DNA of 6,502 bases from Armatimonadetes bacterium UBA5829 (GTDB taxonomy: Bacteria; Armatimonadota; UBA5829): contig DJHI01000023.1 of NCBI GenBank assembly GCA_002431715.1, positions 2,212-8,713 of the forward strand, given 5' to 3'. Positions within the stretch are counted from its first letter, which is position 1. Every line of letters begins with the position of its first letter. Position numbers and translations under genes: made by a program. The notes below the pieces were generated by a model that had not been told where the DNA came from, did no database searches, and was given only the letters and a program-made list of their open reading frames with translations. Below are positions 6,112 to 6,502 of this stretch, in pieces.

Positions 6112-6502
6112 GCGCGGATATTGATCCGCTGAATACTTACCGCCTTACCACTTGCGGCATCGATATCTATTACCGCGCCCTGAAGTGTCGGTTCACCGTC
6201 AGCAGGCTTAATCTTGCCCGGCATCTGCGTGATAAACCGCCTGATTGCCTCATCAGGGTCCAGACCAAGCACCGATTCCACAACACCGGTCATGCCCGCG
6301 TCGGTGATGTAGGCAGTTCCATTCGGCAGCACCCTTTCATCAGACGTCTGAATGTGCGTGTGTGTTCCGATAACGGCGCTTGCTCTGCCGTCCAGATAAA
6401 AACCCAATGCGGCCTTTTCGGAGGTCGCCTCTGCATGCATATCGACTATGACAGGGCCGTGATCGTCTTCCAACTCTGAGAGTATGGTATCAGCGGTCCT
6501 GG
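6096..6502 (-). CDS. ymdB: YmdB/TIGR00282-family metallophosphoesterase, C-terminal half
   Basis: The frame is open to the window edge, so the gene is cut: 134 residues plus a TGA stop are visible, roughly half of a family protein of about 260-280 residues. The apparent start at 6473 is a TTG inside the gene, since in-frame coding continues upstream of it. The signature VDMHAEATSEK (His codon at 6435-6437) and GTHTHIQT supply the later metal-binding histidines of the dinuclear site; the early D, E and N ligands are outside the window. DGRASAVIG, LPNGTAYITDAGMTG and the short GAVIDID strand also match. Family members hydrolyse 2',3'-cyclic nucleotides, and in Bacillus subtilis YmdB influences biofilm and motility decisions; in many genomes the gene follows rny (RNase Y), which could lie beyond 6502. 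The last residues (N-S-E-L) are encoded by the AT-rich repeat. No strong terminator separates it from the PKD gene 114 bp downstream. Confidence 0.95.
   Translation of the reverse strand, partial: RTADTILSELEDDHGPVIVDMHAEATSEKAALGFYLDGRASAVIGTHTHIQTSDERVLPNGTAYITDAGMTGVVESVLGLDPDEAIRRFITQMPGKIKPADGEPTLQGAVIDIDAASGKAVSIQRINIRANSEL

Noticed and set aside
6096..6473. A short complete gene starting at 6473
   Set aside because: The codon there is an internal TTG, coding continues in frame to the window edge, and the family's N-terminal half is missing. The gene is therefore cut by the window, not short.

Overview
This looks like a bacterial chromosome segment of middling GC content (judged by eye). 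It has simple intrinsic terminators, Shine-Dalgarno-led genes using ATG, GTG and TTG starts, and tRNA genes that encode their own CCA ends. Three of the five proteins carry N-terminal export signals. A YmdB/TIGR00282 phosphoesterase, a decaprenyl-phosphate phosphoribosyltransferase-like UbiA enzyme, a GH39-like glycosidase and a PKD-domain protein together would suit a poorly characterised soil or groundwater lineage such as Armatimonadota. That placement is a low-confidence inference. Nothing in the window is phylogenetically decisive.

Left part (1-2541): one long minus-strand gene encodes an exported protein of about 767 residues with TPR-like helices, long charged helical stretches and a glycine-rich beta-type C-terminal domain. 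It is a complete transcription unit, with a promoter at 2395-2423, a strong ribosome binding site and a perfect 8-bp hairpin terminator at 14-33. The intergenic region of about 190 bp that it shares with the next gene is divergent and holds a 9-bp inverted repeat.

Middle (2542-4215): a plus-strand secreted clan GH-A glycosidase, closest by motif to GH39, is followed by a nested stem-loop element. Next comes a compact tRNA unit: promoter, tRNA-Arg(TCT), tRNA-His(GTG) and a 12-bp hairpin terminator.

Right part (4207-6502, all minus strand): the order of transcription is the 3' half of a ymdB-like gene (cut by the window edge), then an AT-rich repeat tract and a near-consensus promoter, then a PKD-domain putative lipoprotein, then the UbiA-family gene 17 bp further on. 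The last two probably form a two-gene operon ending toward the tRNA terminator.

I see no CRISPR array, transposase, phage gene or obvious defence system. The least explained items are the TPR/beta-domain exported protein, the divergent control region, the nested stem-loop after the glycosidase, and the repeat tract that both encodes the end of the YmdB-like protein and lies just upstream of a promoter.
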